This document shows positions 63,520 through 64,000 of a stretch of DNA of 64,000 nt, one piece after another; position 1 is the stretch's first letter; every line of letters starts with the position of its first letter. Below the pieces are notes generated by a model. It was not told where the DNA came from and did not search any database. It saw only the letters and a list, made by a program, of their open reading frames with translations. The translations under genes were made by a program, and so were the position numbers. This DNA comes from Sinotaia quadrata (Eukaryota; Mollusca; Gastropoda; Architaenioglossa; Viviparidae), in contig CM054179.1 of NCBI GenBank assembly GCA_028829895.1, positions 43,568,617-43,632,616 on the forward strand. The letters are read 5' to 3'.

Positions 63520-63720
63520 TAATAATAATAATAATAATAAAAATACTACTATACTAGTAATAATAATAACAATGATAATAATGATAAATAGACTCATTTT
63601 AAAGAGTTCCCCATATTATATTTTAAAATATTTATTTATTGTTTTCTCTGAATGAAATAATTAATGATCATCATTCTCAATAATAATAAATAATAATAAT
63701 AACAACAATAATAATAATAT
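63520..63720. repeat. (AAT)n simple-sequence stretch
   Basis: Two AAT/AATAATAAC tracts at about 63520-63585 and 63681-63720 separated by a similar-looking segment with GAATGAAATAATT; probably a small duplication. Confidence 0.8.
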
Positions 63721-63759
63721 GAGTGGACTATACTAACCCCCACAAACAGACAAAGAAAA

Positions 63760-63954
63760 AATGGAAGAAAAGAACGAAGCAAGCACTAGCAAATACCTGG
63801 AGCCAAAGACCTCTCCATGGCCAGTATGCACAATGAAATATCAACAAAACAATCAATGTACAAATAGTTGAAAGAGGCAGGTTTGAAAGCAGAAACAGAA
63901 GCACTCATAACTGTGCCACAAGATCAAACACTGAACACAGAATCACAAAACTAA
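63760..63954 (+). mobile_element. Decayed non-LTR retrotransposon fragment (C-terminal region)
   Basis: Shows PLHGQY near 63815, then in another frame QSMYK, a TAG in place of the usual Trp, and LKEAGLKAETEALIT followed by PQDQTLNT, the conserved tail motif (WLK...LK.ETE..I.AAQDQAL.T) of invertebrate reverse-transcriptase ORFs. Frameshift plus nonsense change show it is dead. It may continue off the right edge. Confidence 0.65.
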
Positions 63955-64000
63955 AATCATAAAATTCTCATAATTCCAAATGCAGTTTCTCCAGATCCAT

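Overview
The window is animal nuclear DNA. It is AT-rich, with GT-AG spliceosomal introns, long introns, (CA)n microsatellites, many minisatellites and decayed transposons. The proteins that can be read (cytosolic glycerol-3-phosphate dehydrogenase, an extended synaptotagmin, a secreted Ig-domain protein) are metazoan. The intron style, the density of tandem repeats and the RT/Helitron relics would suit a lophotrochozoan, probably a mollusc, but no single feature proves the phylum.

Layout. (1) 1-15.77 kb, + strand: the last six coding exons of GPD1, from the end of the Rossmann domain to the stop codon, with a poly(A) signal. The exons for about the first 120 residues lie off the left edge. 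Its introns carry several minisatellites and a minus-strand Helitron helicase fossil. (2) 15.8-26.4 kb: no gene recognised; many local tandem arrays. One CpG-richer patch at 24.45-25.2 kb may be a promoter or an LTR remnant. (3) 26.4-27.87 kb, minus strand: a small two-exon gene for a predicted secreted protein with one V-set-like Ig domain, with a palindromic CRE about 100 nt upstream of its ATG. (4) 27.9-33.6 kb: spacer with two copies of an interspersed repeat family, a (CA)n tract and a four-copy tandem duplication. (5) 33.7-61.07 kb, + strand: the first 13 coding exons of an extended synaptotagmin (N-terminal membrane hairpin, SMP lipid-transfer domain, C2A). The gene runs off the right edge. 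(6) Inside its fourth intron, on the same strand at 40.0-44.9 kb, is a complete three-exon gene for a long transposase-like protein with a coiled coil, an RNase H-like D...D...HCNAH core and a C-terminal barrel-like module. It is interrupted by one apparent frameshift. (7) 61-64 kb: E-Syt intron with a 44-bp minisatellite, and at the edge a decayed non-LTR retrotransposon fragment.

The genes do not form a pathway: GPD1 is metabolic, E-Syt acts at ER-plasma membrane contacts, the Ig protein is probably extracellular, and the nested gene is transposon-derived. The most unusual items are the nested transposase-like gene with its own CpG/E2F/YY1-type promoter, a perfect 117-bp inverted repeat in an E-Syt intron whose loop is an inverted piece of the adjacent array, the undescribed-looking secreted Ig gene, and a four-copy 1.4-1.6 kb repeat family with one internally rearranged copy.
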